Assembly (NCBI GenBank): GCA_949126835.1
Contig: CASBPS010000046.1
Span: forward strand, 211,001-275,000
DNA length: 64,000 nucleotides
Source: Anisus vortex
Taxonomy: Eukaryota > Mollusca > Gastropoda > Planorbidae
Reading direction: 5' to 3'
The translations under genes and the position numbers were made by a program. Of this stretch, positions 36,385 to 49,812 are shown in pieces. Position 1 is the first letter of the stretch, and the number at the start of each line of letters is the position of its first letter. The notes under the pieces were generated by a model. That model was not told where the DNA came from, did not search any database, and saw only the letters and a list, made by a program, of their open reading frames with translations.

Positions 36385-39300
36385 GAGAGACCCAAAACCA
36401 TAAATCTACTGTGTTACGGCCAAAAGAGAAGCTAAAACCACAAATCTTCTTGTCAAGTCGTTGTACGGCCAGAAAATAAGCCAAAACAAGAAATCTGCTA
36501 TTCAAGTCGTTATACAGATTGTGGAAAAGCCAAAACCTCAAATCTGCTTTTGTACGGCCAGAAAAGGAGCCAAAACAAGAAATCTGCTTTTCAAGTCTTT
36601 GTACGGTTTCTGAAGAAGCCAAAACCACAAATCTGCTTTTGTACGGCCAGTAGAGAAGCCAAAACCACAAATCTGCTGTATTACGGCGAAAAGAGAAGCC
36701 AAAACCACAAATCTGCTATTCAAGTCGTTGTACGGCCAGAACAGAAGCACCATTACCACAAATCTGCTAGTCAAGTCGTTGTACGGTTTGTGGAGAAGCC
36801 AAAACAACAAATCTGCTTTTTAAGTCCTTGTACGGCCAGAAAAGAAACCAAAACTAGAAATATGCTATTCAAGTCGTTGTACGGTTTGTGGAGAGAGCCA
36901 AAACCATAAATCTGTTTTTGTACGGCCAGAAAAGGAGCCAAAAGCAGAAATCTGCTTTTCAAGTCGTTGTACGGTTTCTGGAGAAGCCAAAACCACAAAT
37001 CTGCTTTTGTACGGCCAGTAGAGAAGCCAAAACCACAAATATGCTGTATAACGGCGAAAAGAGAAGCCAAAACCACAAATCTGCTATTCAAGTCGTTGTA
37101 CGGCCAGAACAGAAGCACCATTACCACAAATCTGCTAGTCAAGCCGTTGTACGGTTTGTGGAGAAGCCAAAACAACAAATCTGCTTTTTAAGACCTTGTA
37201 CGGCCAGAAAAGAAGCCAAAACTAGAAATCTGCTATTCAAGTCATTGTACGGTTTGTGGAGAGAGCCAAAACCATAAATCTGTTTTTGTACGGCCAGAAA
37301 AGGTACCAAAACCAGAAATCTGCTTTTCAAGTCTTTGTACGGTTTCTGGAGAAGCCAAAACCACAAATCTGTTTTTGTACGGCCAGTAGAGAAGCCAAAA
37401 CCACAAATCTGCTGTATTACGGCGAAAAGAGAAGCCAAAACCACAAATCTGCTATTCAAGTCGTTGTACGGCCAGAACAGAAGCACCATTACCACAAATC
37501 TGCTAGTCAAGTCGTTGTACGGTTTGTTGAGAAGCCAAAACAACAAATCTGCTTTTCAAGTCCTTGTACGGCCAGAAAAGAAGCCAAAACTAGAAATCTG
37601 CTATTCAAGTCGTTGTACGGTTTGTGGAGAGACCCAAAACCATAAATCTGCTGTGTTACGGCCAAAAGAGAAGCTAAAACCACAAATCTTCTTGTCAAGT
37701 CGTTGTACGGCCAGAAAATAAGCCAAAACAAGAAATCTGCTATTCAAGTCGTTATACAGATTGTGGAAAAGCCAAAACCTCAAATCTGCTTTTGTACGGC
37801 CAGAAAAGGAGCCAAAACAAGAAATCTGCTTTTCAAGTCTTTGTACGGTTTCTGAAGAAGCCAAAACCACAAATCTGCTTTTGTACGGCCAGTAGAGAAG
37901 CCAAAACCACAAATCTGCTGTATTACGGCGAAAAGAGAAGCCAAAACCACAAATCTGCTATTCAAGTCGTTGTACGGCCAGAACAGAAGCACCATTACCA
38001 CAAATCTGCTAGTCAAGTCGTTGTACGGTTTGTGGAGAAGCCAAAACAACAAATCTGCTTTTTAAGTCCTTGTACGGCCAGAAAAGAAACCAAAACTAGA
38101 AATCTGCTATTCAAGTCGTTGTACGGTTTGTGGAGAGAGCCAAAACCATAAATCTGTTTTTGTACGGCCAGAAAAGGAGCCCAAACCAGAAATCATCTTT
38201 TCAAGTCTTTGTACGGTTTCTGGAGAAGCCAAAACCACAAATCTGCTTTTGTACGGCCAGTAGAGAAGCCAAAACCACAAATCTGCTGTATTACGGCAAA
38301 AAGAGAAGCCAAAACCACAAATCTGCTATTCAAGTCGTTGTACGGCCAGAACAGAAGCACCATTACCACAAATCTGCTAGTCAAGTCGTTGTACGGTTTG
38401 TTGAGAAGCCAAAACAACAAATCTGCTTTTTAAGTCCTTGTACGGCCAGAAAAGAAGCCAAAACTAGAAATCTGCTATTCAAGTCGTTGTACGGTTTGTG
38501 GAGAGAGCCAAAACCATAAATCTGCTGTGTTACGGCCAAAAGAGAAGCTAAAACCACAAATCTTCTTGTCAAGTCGTTGGACGGAAAGAAAAGAAGCCAA
38601 AACAAGAAATCTGCTATTCAAGTCGTTGTACGGATTGTGGAAAAGCCAAAACTACAAATCTGCTTTTGTACGGCCAGAAAAGGAGCCAAAACCAGAAATC
38701 TGCTTTTTAAGTCGTTGTACGGTTTCTGGAGAAGCCAAAACCACAAATCTGCTTTTGTACGGCTAGTAGAGAAGCCAAAACCACAAATCTGCTGTATTTG
38801 GCGAAAAGAGAAGCCAAAACGACAAATCTGCTATTCAAGTCGTTGTACGGCCAGAACAGAAGCACCATTACCACAAATCTGCTAGTCAAGTCGTTGTACG
38901 GTTTGTTGAGAAGCCAAAACAACAAATCTGCTTTTTAAGTCCTTGTACGGCCAGAGAAAAAGCTAAAACTAGAAATCTGCTATTCAAGTCGTTGTACGGT
39001 TTATGGAGAGAGCCAAAACCATAAATCTGCTGTGTTACGGCCAAAAGAGAAGCTAAAACCACAAATCTTCTTGTCAAGTCGTTGTACGGCCAGAAAAGAA
39101 GCCAAAACAAGAAATCTGCTATTCAAGTCGTTATACGGATTGTGGAAAAGCCAAAACCTCAAATCTGCTTTTGTACGGCCAGAAAAGGAGCCAAAACAAG
39201 AAATCTGCTTTTCAAGTCGTTGTACGGTTTCTGGAGAAGCCAAAACCACAAATCTGCTTTTGTACGGCTAGTAGAGAAGCCAAAAACACAAATCTACTGT

Positions 39301-39974
39301 ATTACGGCGAAAAGAGAAGCCAAAACCACAAATCTGCTATTCAAGTCGTTGTACGGCCAGAAAAAAAGCCAAAACCAAAAATCTGCTATTTTACGGCCAG
39401 AAAAGGAGCCAAAACCACAAATCTGCTGTTTTACGGCCAAAAGAGAAGCCAAAACCATAAATCTGCTGTGTTACGGCCAAAAGAGAAGCTAAAACCACAA
39501 ATCTTCTTTTCAAGTCGTTGTACGGCCAGAAAAGAAGCCAAAACAATAAATCTGCTATTCAAGTCGTTGTACGGATTGTGGAAAAGCCAAAACCACAAAT
39601 CTGCTTTTGTACGGCCAGAATAGGAGCCAAAACCAGAAATCTGCTTTTCAAGTCGTTGTACGGTTTCTGGAGAAGCCAAAACCACAAATCTGCTTTTGTA
39701 CGGCCAGTAGAGAAGCCAAAACCACAAAACTGCTGTATTACGGCGAAAAGAGAAGCCAAAACCACAAATCTGCTATTCAAGTCGTTGTACGGCCAGAACA
39801 GAAGCACCATTACCACAAATCTGCTAGTCAAGTCGTCGTACGGTTTGTGGAGAAGCCAAAACAACAAATCTGCTTTTTAAGTCCTTGTACGGCCAGAAAA
39901 GAAGCCAAAACTAGACATCTGCTATTCAAGTCGTTGTACGGTTTGTGGAGAGAGCCAAAACCATAAATCTGCTG
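36385..39974 (+). repeat. Long-range copy, right member (offset 6,850 bp)
   Basis: This is the partner of 29535-33124. It has more private substitutions than most segments: GGTACCAAAACC near 37304, TTGGACGGAAAG near 38578, AACTACAAATC near 38650, CCAAAACGACAAATC near 38815, AGAGAAAAAGC near 38954, AAAAACACAAATCTACTG near 39283 and AACAATAAATC near 39543. The cluster in 38.5-39.6 kb suggests an older copy or a poorly polished stretch. Confidence 0.75.
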
Positions 39975-41343
39975 CTTTATGGCCAGAAAAGAAGCCAAAA
40001 CAAGAAATCTGCTATTCAAGTCGTTGTACGGTTTCTGGAGAAGCCAAAACCACAAATCTGCTTTTGTACGGCTAGTAGAGAAGCCAAAACCACAAATCTG
40101 CTGTATTTGGCGAAAAGAGAAGCCAAAACCACAAATCTGCTATTCAAGTCGTTGTACGGCCAGAACAGAAGCACCATTACCACAAATCTGCTAGTCAAGT
40201 CGTTGTACGGTTTGTTGAGAAGCTAAAACAACAAATCTGCTTTTTAAGTCCTTGTACGGCCAGAAAAAAAGCTAAAACTAGAAATCTGCTATTCAAGTCG
40301 TTGTACGGTTTATGGAGAGAGCCAAAACCATAAATCTGCTGTGTTACGGCCAAAAGAGAAGCTAAAACCACAAATCTTCTTGTCAAGTCGTTGTACGGCC
40401 AGAAAAGAAGCCAAAACAAGAAATCTGCTATTCAAGTCGTTATACGGATTGTGGAAAAGCCAAAACCTCAAATCTGCTTTTGTACGGCCAGAAAAGGAGC
40501 CAAAACAAGAAATCTGCTTTTCAAGTCGTTGTACGGTTTCTGGAGAAGCCAAAACCACAAATCTGCTTTTGTACGGCTAGTAGAGAAGCCAAAACCACAA
40601 ATCTGCTGTATTACGGCGAAAAGAGAAGCCAAAACCACAAATCTGCTATTCAAGTCGTTGTACGGCCAGAAAAAAAGCCAAAACCAGAAATCTGCTGTTT
40701 TACGGCCAGAAAAGGAGCCAAAACCACAAATCTGCTGTTTTACGGCCAAAAGAGAAGCCAAAACCATAAATCTGCTGTGTTACGGCCAAAAGAGAAGCTA
40801 AAACCACAAATCTTCTTTTCAAGTCGTTGTACGGCCAGAAAAGAAGCCAAAACAAGAAATCTGCTATTCAAGTCGTTGTACGGATTGTGGAAAAGCCAAA
40901 ACCACAAATCTGCTTTTGTACGGCCAGAATAGGAGCCAAAACCAGAAATCTGCTTTTCAAGTCGTTGTACGGTTTCTGGAGAAGCCAAAACCACAAATCT
41001 GCTTTTGTACGGCCAGTAGAGAAGCCAAAACCACAAAACTGCTGTATTACGGCGAAAAGAGAAGCCAAAACCACAAATCTGCTATTCAAGTCGTTGTACG
41101 GCCAGAACAGAAGCACCATTACCACAAATCTGCTAGTCAAGTCGTCGTACGGTTTGTGGAGAAGCCAAAACAACAAATCTGCTTTTTAAGTCCTTGTACG
41201 GCCAGAAAAGAAGCCAAAACTAGAAATCTGCTATTCAAGTCGTTGTACGGTTTGTGGAGAGAGCCAAAACCATAAATCTGCTGTTTTATGGCCAGAAAAG
41301 AAGCCAAAACAAGAAATCTGCTATTCAAGTCGTTGTACGGTTT
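38709..41343 (+). repeat. 1,309-bp tandem duplication of a Class I linker module
   Basis: The interval 38709-40034 matches 40018-41343 at a constant 1,309-bp offset. Both copies contain the TATTTGGCG monomer (38795 and 40104) and GAATAGGAG. The left copy carries a cluster of private substitutions that the right copy lacks, so identity is lower than in the other tandem pairs. The end is set by GTTTCTGG against GTTTGTTG at 40035/41344. Confidence 0.82.
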
Positions 41344-42822
41344 GTTGAGAGAGCCTAAACCATAAATCTGCTGTGTTACGGCCAAAAGAGAAGCTAAAAC
41401 CACAAATCTTCTTGTCAAGTCGTTGTACGGCCAGAAAAGAAGCCAAACCAAGAAATCTGCTATTCAAGTCGTTGTACGGATTGTGGAAAAGCCAAAACCA
41501 CAAATCTGCTTTTGTACGGCCAGAAAAGGAGCCAAAACCAGAAATCTGCTTTTCAAGTCGTTGTACGGTTTCTGGAGAAGCCAAAACCACAAATCTGCTG
41601 TATTTGGCGAAAAGAGAAGCCAAAACCACAAATCTGCTATTCAAGTCGTTGTACGGCCAGAACAGAAGCACCATTACCACAAATCTGCTAGTCAAGTCGT
41701 CGTACGGTTTGTGGAGAAGCCAAAACAACAAATCTGCTTTTTAAGTCCTTGTACGGCCAGAAAAAAAGCCAAAACTAGAAATCTGCTATTCAAGTCGTTG
41801 TACGGATTGTGGAAAAGCCAAAACCACAAATCTGCTTTTGTACGGCCAGAAAAGGAGCCAAAACCACAAATCTGCTTTTGTACGGCTAGTAGAGAAGCCA
41901 AAACCACAAATCTGCTGTATTACGGCGAAAAAAGAACCCAAAACCACAAATCTGCTATTCAAGTCGTTGTACGGCCAGAACAGAAGCACCATTACCACAA
42001 ATCTGCTAGTCAAGTCGTTGTACGGTTTGTGGAGAAGCCAAAACAACAAATCTGCTTTTTAAGTCCTTGTACGGCCAGAAAAGAAGCCAAAACTAGAAAT
42101 CTGCTATTCAAGTCGTTGTACGGTTTGTGGAGAGAGCCAAAACCACAAATCTGCTGTGTTACTACCAAAAGAGAAGCTGAAACCACAAATCTTGTTTTCA
42201 AGTCGTTGTACGGCCAGAAAAAAAGCCAAAACCAGAAATCTGCTGTTTTACGGCCAGAAAAGGAGCCAAAACAAGAAATCTGCTATTCAAGTCGTTGTAC
42301 GGACTGTGGAAACGCCAAAACCACAAATCTGCTTTTGTAAGGCCAGTAGAGAAGCCAAAACCACAAATCTGCTGTTTTACGGTTAGAAAAGAAGCCAAAA
42401 CAAGAAATCTGCTATTCAAGTCGTTGTACGGATTGTGGAAAAGCCAAAACCACAAATCTGCTTTTGTACGGCCAGAATAGGAGCCAAAACCAGAAATCTG
42501 CTTTTCAAGTCGTTGTACGGTTTCTGGAGAAGCCAAAACCACAAATCTGCTTTTGTACGGCCAGTAGAGAAGCCAAAACCACAAATATGCTGTATAACGG
42601 CGAAAAGAGAAGCCAAAACCACAAATCTGCTATTCAAGTCGTTGTACGGCCAGAACAGAAGCACCATTACCACAAATCTGCTAGTCAAGTCGTTGTACGG
42701 TTTGTGGAGAAGCCAAAACAACAAATCTGCTATTCAAGTCGTTGTACGGTTTGTGGAGAGAGCCAAAACCACAAATCTGCTGTGTTACTACCAAAAGAGA
42801 AGCTGAAACCACAAAACTTCTT
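41344..42822 (+). repeat. Rearranged Class I unit with internal deletions
   Basis: The order follows the 1,830-bp Class I unit, but monomers are missing or swapped. Near 41590 the GTTTCTGG monomer runs straight into TATTTGGCG, with the intervening short monomer lost. Near 41847-41880 the CCAGAAAAGGAG monomer is followed directly by a short CTAGTAG monomer instead of a long one. From about 41.9 kb the normal order resumes. These losses remove stops and create the longest open frame of the window (41423-42340, plus strand, 305 codons). I regard that frame as a by-product. Confidence 0.75.
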
Positions 42823-45125
42823 TTCAAGTCGTTGTACGGCCAGAACAGAAGCACCATTACCACAAATCTGCTAGTCAAGCCGTTGTACGGTTTGTGGAGA
42901 AGCCAAAACAACAAATCTGCTTTTTAAGTCCTTGTACGGCCAGAAAAGAAGCCAAAACTAGAAATCTGCTATTCAAGTCATTGTACGGTTTGTGGAGAGA
43001 GCCAAAACCATAAATCTGTTTTTGTACGGCCAGAAAAGGAGCCAAAACCAGAAATCTGCTTTTCAAGTCTTTGTACGGTTTCTGGAGAAGCCAAAACCAC
43101 AAATCTGCTTTTGTACGGCCAGTAGAGAAGCCAAAACCACAAATCTGCTGTATTACGGCGAAAAGAGAAGCCAAAACCACAAATCTGCTATTCAAGTCGT
43201 TGTACGGCCAGAACAGAAGCACCATTACCACAAATCTGCTAGTCAAGTCGTTGTACGGTTTGTTGAGAAGCCAAAACAACAAATCTGCTTTTCAAGTCCT
43301 TGTACGGCCAGAAAAGAAGCCAAAACTAGAAATCTGCTATTCAAGTCGTTGTACGGTTTGTGGAGAGACCCAAAACCATAAATCTGCTGTGTTACGGCCA
43401 AAAGAGAAGCTAAAACCACAAATCTTCTTGTCAAGTCGTTGTGCGGCCAGAAAATAAGCCAAAACAAGAAATCTGCTATTCAAGTCGTTATACAGATTGT
43501 GGAAAAGCCAAAACCTCAAATCTGCTTTTGTACGGCCAGAAAAGGAGCCAAAACAAGAAATCTGCTTTTCAAGTCTTTGTACGGTTTCTGAAGAAGCCAA
43601 AACCACAAATCTGCTTTTGTACGGCCAGTAGATAAGCCAAAACCACAAATCTGCTGTATTACGGCGAAAAGAGAAGCCAAAACCACAAATCTGCTATTCA
43701 AGTCGTTGTACGGCCAGAACAGAAGCACCATTACCACAAATCTGCTAGTCAAGTCGTTGTACGGTTTGTGGAGAAGCCAAAACAACAAATCTGCTTTTTA
43801 AGTCCTTGTACGGCCAGAAAAGAAACCAAAACTAGAAATATGCTATTCAAGTCGTTGTACGGTTTGTGGAGAGAGCCAAAACCATAAATCTGTTTTTGTA
43901 CGGCCAGAAAAGGAGCCAAAACCAGAAATCTGCTTTTCAAGCCGTTGTACGGTTTCTGGAGAAGCCAAAACCACAAATCTGCTTTTGTACGGCCAGTAGA
44001 GAAGCCAAAACCACAAATCTGCTGTATTACGGCGAAAAGAGAAGCCAAAACAACAAATCTGCTATTCAAGTCGTTGTACGGCCAGAACAGAAGCACCATT
44101 ACCACAAATCTGCTAGTCAAGTCGTCGTACGGTTTGTGGAGAAGCCAAAACAACAAATCTGCTTTTTAAGTCCTTGTACGGCCAGAAAAGAAGCCAAAAC
44201 TAGAAATCTGCTATTCAAGTCGTTGTACGGTTTGTGGAGAGAGCCAAAACCATAAATCTGCTGTTTTATGGCCAGAAAAGAAGCCAAAACAAGAAATCTG
44301 CTATTCAAGTCCTTGTACGGTTTGTTGAGAGACCCAAAACCATAAATCTGCTGTGTTACGGCCAAAAGAGAAGCTAAAACCACAAATCTTCTTGTCAAGT
44401 CGTTGTACGGCCAGAAAAGAAGCCAAAACAAGAAATCTGCTATTCAAGTCGTTATACAGATTGTGGAAAAGCCAAAACCTCAAATCTGCTTTTGTACGGC
44501 CAGAAAAGGAGCCAAAACAAGAAATCTGCTTTTCAAGTCTTTGTACGGTTTCTGAAGAAGCCAAAACCACAAATCTGCTTTTGTACGGCCAGTAGAGAAG
44601 CCAAAACCACAAATCTGCTGTATTACGGCGAAAAGAGAAGCCAAAACCACAAATCTGCTATTCAAGTCGTTGTACGGCCAGAACAGAAGCACCATTACCA
44701 CAAATCTGCTAGTCTAGTCGTTGTACGGTTTGTTGAGAAGCCAAAACAACAAATCTGCTTTTTAAGTCCTTGTACGGCCAGAAAAGAAGCCAAAACTAGA
44801 AATCTGCTATTCAAGTCGTTGTACGGTTTGTGGAGAGAGCCAAAACCACAAATCTGCTGTGTTACTACCAAAAGAGAAGCTGAAACCACAAATCTTGTTT
44901 TCAAGTCGTTGTACGGCCAGAAAAAAAGCCAAAACCAGAAATCTGCTGTTTTACGGCCAGAAAAGGAGCCAAAACAAGAAATCTGCTATTCAAGTCGTTG
45001 TACGGACTGTGGAAACGCCAAAACCACAAATCTGCTTTTGTAAGGCCAGTAGAGAAGCCAAAACCACAAATCTGCTGTTTTACGGTTAGAAAAGAAGCCA
45101 AAACAAGAAATCTGCTATTCAAGTC
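42823..45125 (+). repeat. Long-range copy, left member (offset 4,687 bp)
   Basis: This 2.3-kb interval matches 47510-49812 at a constant 4,687-bp offset. It shares rare variants such as GTAGATAAGCC (near 43627 and 48314) and TAGTCTAGTCG (near 44711 and 49398). It holds Class II 874-bp and 368-bp cycles, then the Class I GTTACTACC part. Private changes, for example GTGCGGCC near 43441, are few. Confidence 0.82.
44274..45087 (+). repeat. 814-bp tandem duplication, left copy
   Basis: Bases 44274-45233 match 45088-46047 at offset 814 bp with no difference found (960-bp match). The junction joins the Class I GGTTAGAAAAGAAGCC monomer to the CAAGTCCTTGTACGG monomer of Class II, near 45088-45130. 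This makes a chimera that also appears at the second junction near 45.9 kb. Confidence 0.9.
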
Positions 45126-46047
45126 CTTGTACGGTTTGTTGAGAGACCCAAAACCATAAATCTGCTGTGTTACGGCCAAAAGAGAAGCTAAAACCACAAA
45201 TCTTCTTGTCAAGTCGTTGTACGGCCAGAAAAGAAGCCAAAACAAGAAATCTGCTATTCAAGTCGTTATACAGATTGTGGAAAAGCCAAAACCTCAAATC
45301 TGCTTTTGTACGGCCAGAAAAGGAGCCAAAACAAGAAATCTGCTTTTCAAGTCTTTGTACGGTTTCTGAAGAAGCCAAAACCACAAATCTGCTTTTGTAC
45401 GGCCAGTAGAGAAGCCAAAACCACAAATCTGCTGTATTACGGCGAAAAGAGAAGCCAAAACCACAAATCTGCTATTCAAGTCGTTGTACGGCCAGAACAG
45501 AAGCACCATTACCACAAATCTGCTAGTCTAGTCGTTGTACGGTTTGTTGAGAAGCCAAAACAACAAATCTGCTTTTTAAGTCCTTGTACGGCCAGAAAAG
45601 AAGCCAAAACTAGAAATCTGCTATTCAAGTCGTTGTACGGTTTGTGGAGAGAGCCAAAACCACAAATCTGCTGTGTTACTACCAAAAGAGAAGCTGAAAC
45701 CACAAATCTTGTTTTCAAGTCGTTGTACGGCCAGAAAAAAAGCCAAAACCAGAAATCTGCTGTTTTACGGCCAGAAAAGGAGCCAAAACAAGAAATCTGC
45801 TATTCAAGTCGTTGTACGGACTGTGGAAACGCCAAAACCACAAATCTGCTTTTGTAAGGCCAGTAGAGAAGCCAAAACCACAAATCTGCTGTTTTACGGT
45901 TAGAAAAGAAGCCAAAACAAGAAATCTGCTATTCAAGTCCTTGTACGGTTTGTTGAGAGACCCAAAACCATAAATCTGCTGTGTTACGGCCAAAAGAGAA
46001 GCTAAAACCACAAATCTTCTTGTCAAGTCGTTGTACGGCCAGAAAAG
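45088..46047 (+). repeat. 814-bp tandem duplication, right copy
   Basis: This repeats 44274-45233, including TAGTCTAGTCG near 45525. It ends at 46048, where AAAAGGAGCC replaces AAAAGAAGCC. Confidence 0.9.
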
Positions 46048-47509
46048 GAGCCAAAACAAGAAATCTGCTTTTCAAGTCTTTGTACGGTTTCTGAAGAAGC
46101 CAAAACCACAAATCTGCTTTTGTACGGCCAGTAGAGAAGCCAAAACCACAAATCTGCTGTATTACGGCGAAAAGAGAAGCCAAAACCACAAATCTGCTAT
46201 TCAAGTCCTTGTACGGCCAGAACAGAAGCACCATTACCACAAATCTGCTAGTCAAGTCGTTGTACGGTTTGTGGAGAAGCCAAAACAACAAATCTGCTTT
46301 TTAAGTCCTTGTACGGCCAGAAAAGAAACCAAAACTAGAAATCTGCTATTCAAGTCGTTGTACGGTTTGTCGAGAGAGCCAAAACCATAAATCTGTTTTT
46401 GTACGACCAGAAAAGGAGCCAAAACCAGAAATCATCTTTTCAAGTCTTTGTACGGTTTCTGGAGAAGCCAAAACCACAAATCTGCTTTTGTACGGCCAGT
46501 AGAGAAGCCAAAACCACAAATCTGCTGTATTACGGCGAAAAGAGAAGCCAAAACCACAAATCTGCTATTCAAGTCGTTGTACGGCCAGAACAGAAGCACC
46601 ATTACAACAAATCTGCTAGTCAAGTCGTTGTACGGTTTGTTGAGAAGCCAAAACAACAAATCTGCTTTTTAAGTCCTTGTACGGCCAGAAAAGAAGCCAA
46701 AACTAGAAATCTGCTATTCAAGTCGTTGTACGGTTTGTGGAGAGAGCCAAAACCATAAATCTGCTGTGTTACGGCCAAAAGAGAAGCTAAAACCACAAAT
46801 CTTCTTGTCAAGTCGTTGTACGGCCAGAAAAGAAGCCAAAACAAGAAATCTGCTATTCAAGTCGTTATACGGATTGTGGAAAAGCCAAAACCTCAAATCT
46901 GCTTTTGTACGGCCAGAAAAGGAGCCAAAACAAGAAATCTGCTTTTCAAGTCGTTGTACGGTTTCTGGAGAAGCCCAAACCACAAATCTGCTTTTGTACG
47001 GCTAGTAGAGAAGCCAAAACCACAAATCTGCTGTATTACGGCGAAAAGAGAAGCCAAAACCACAAATCTGCTATTCAAGTCGTTGTACGGCCAGAAAAAA
47101 AGCCAAAACCAGATATCTGCTATTTTACGGCCAGAAAAGGAGCCAAAACCACAAATCTGCTGTTTTACGGCCAAAAGAGAAGCCAAAACCATAAATCTGC
47201 TGTGTTACGGCCAAAAGAGAAGCTAAAACCACAAATCTTCTTTTCAAGTCGTTGTACGGCCAGAAAAGAAGCCAAAACAAGAAATCTGCTATTCAAGTCG
47301 TTGTACGGATTGTGGAAAAGCCAAAACCACAAATCTGCTTTTGTACGGCCAGAATAGGAGCCAAAACCAGAAATCTGCTTTTCAAGTCGTTGTACAGTTT
47401 CTGGAGAAGCCAAAACCACAAATCTGCTTTTGTACGGCCAGTAGAGAAGCCAAAACCACAAATCTGCTGTATTACGGCGAAAAGAGAAGCCAAAACCACA
47501 AATCTGCTA
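46048..47509 (+). repeat. Mixed block related to 53.1-55.1 kb but lacking a 505-bp segment
   Basis: The first part matches the 53.1-53.8 kb region at offset 7,093 bp, sharing TTTGTCGAGAGAGCC, CGACCAG and GAAATCATC. The later part, after about 46.8 kb, matches 54.4-55.1 kb at offset 7,598 bp. The 505-bp difference is a module with the TTGGACGG and TATTTGGCG monomers that is present at 53.86-54.36 kb and absent here. It is a clean structural variant between two related stretches. Confidence 0.75.
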
Positions 47510-49812
47510 TTCAAGTCGTTGTACGGCCAGAACAGAAGCACCATTACCACAAATCTGCTAGTCAAGCCGTTGTACGGTTTGTGGAGAAGCCAAAACAACA
47601 AATCTGCTTTTTAAGTCCTTGTACGGCCAGAAAAGAAGCCAAAACTAGAAATCTGCTATTCAAGTCATTGTACGGTTTGTGGAGAGAGCCAAAACCATAA
47701 ATCTGTTTTTGTACGGCCAGAAAAGGAGCCAAAACCAGAAATCTGCTTTTCAAGTCTTTGTACGGTTTCTGGAGAAGCCAAAACCACAAATCTGCTTTTG
47801 TACGGCCAGTAGAGAAGCCAAAACCACAAATCTGCTGTATTACGGCGAAAAGAGAAGCCAAAACCACAAATCTGCTATTCAAGTCGTTGTACGGCCAGAA
47901 CAGAAGCACCATTAACACAAATCTGCTAGTCAAGTCGTTGTACGGTTTGTTGAGAAGCCAAAACAACAAATCTGCTTTTCAAGTCCTTGTACGGCCAGAA
48001 AAGAAGCCAAAACTAGAAATCTGCTATTCAAGTCGTTGTACGGTTTGTGGAGAGACCCAAAACCATAAATCTGCTGTGTTACGGCCAAAAGAGAAGCTAA
48101 AACCACAAATCTTCTTGTCAAGTCGTTGTACGGCCAGAAAATAAGCCAAAACAAGAAATCTGCTATTCAAGTCGTTATACAGATTGTGGAAAAGCCAAAA
48201 CCTCAAATCTGCTTTTGTACGGCCAGAAAAGGAGCCAAAACAAGAAATCTGCTTTTCAAGTCTTTGTAGGGTTTCTGAAGAAGCCAAAACCACAAATCTG
48301 CTTTTGTACGGCCAGTAGATAAGCCAAAACCACAAATCTGCTGTATTACGGCTAAAAGAGAAGCCAAAACCACAAATCTGTTATTCAAGTCGTTGTACGG
48401 CCAGAACAGAAGCACCATTACCACAAATCTGCTAGTCAAGTCGTTGTACGGTTTGTGGAGAAGCCAAAACAACAAATCTGCTTTTTAAGTCCTTGTACGG
48501 CCAGAAAAGAAACCAAAACTAGAAATATGCTATTCAAGTCGTTGTACGGTTTGTGGAGAGAGCCAAAACCATAAATCTGTTTTTGTACGGCCAGAAAAGG
48601 AGCCAAAACCAGAAATCTGCTTTTCAAGCCGTTGTACGGTTTCTGGAGAAGCCAAAACCACAAATCTGCTTTTGTACGGCCAGTAGAGAAGCCAAAACCA
48701 CAAATCTGCTGTATTACGGCGAAAAGAGAAGCCAAAACAACAAATCTGCTATTCAAGTCGTTGTACGGCCAGAACAGAAGCACCATTACCACAAATCTGC
48801 TAGTCAAGTCGTCGTACGGTTTGTGGAGAAGCCAAAACAACAAATCTGCTTTTTAAGTCCTTGTACGGCCAGAAAAGAAGCCAAAACTAGAAATCTGCTA
48901 TTCAAGTCGTTGTACGGTTTGTGGAGAGAGCCAAAACCATAAATCTGCTGTTTTATGGCCAGAAAAGAAGCCAAAACAAGAAATCTGCTATTCAAGTCCT
49001 TGTACGGTTTGTTGAGAGACCCAAAACCATAAATCTGCTGTGTTACGGCCAAAAGAGAAGCTAAAACCACAAATCTTCTTGTCAAGTCGATGTACGGCCA
49101 GAAAAGAAGCCAAAACAAGAAATCTGCTATTCAAGTCGTTATACAGATTGTGGAAAAGCCAAAACCTCAAATCTGCTTTTGTACGGCCAGAAAAGGAGCC
49201 AAAACAAGAAATCTGCTTTTCAAGTCTTTGTACGGTTTCTGAAGAAGCCAAAACCACAAATCTGCTTTTGTACGGCCAGTAGAGAAGCCAAAACCACAAA
49301 TCTGCTGTATTACGGCGAAAAGAGAAGCCAAAACCACAAATCTGCTATTCAAGTCGTTGTACGGCCAGAACAGAAGCACCATTACCACAAATCTGCTAGT
49401 CTAGTCGTTGTACGGTTTGTTGAGAAGCCAAAACAACAAATCTGCTTTTTAAGTCCTTGTACGGCCAGAAAAGAAGCCAAAACTAGAAATCTGCTATTCA
49501 AGTCGTTGTACGGTTTGTGGAGAGAGCCAAAACCACAAATCTGCTGTGTTACTACCAAAAGAGAAGCTGAAACCACAAATCTTGTTTTCAAGTCGTTGTA
49601 CGGCCAGAAAAAAAGCCAAAACCAGAAATCTGCTGTTTTACGGCCAGAAAAGGAGCCAAAACAAGAAATCTGCTATTCAAGTCGTTGTACGGACTGTGGA
49701 AACGCCAAAACCACAAATCTGCTTTTGTAAGGCCAGTAGAGAAGCCAAAACCACAAATCTGCTGTTTTACGGTTAGAAAAGAAGCCAAAACAAGAAATCT
49801 GCTATTCAAGTC
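47510..49812 (+). repeat. Long-range copy, right member (offset 4,687 bp)
   Basis: This is the partner of 42823-45125. Private changes include ATTAACACAAATC near 47911, TGTAGGGTTTCTG near 48266, CGGCTAAAAGAG near 48350, TCTGTTATTC near 48378 and GTCGATGTACGG near 49087. Confidence 0.82.
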
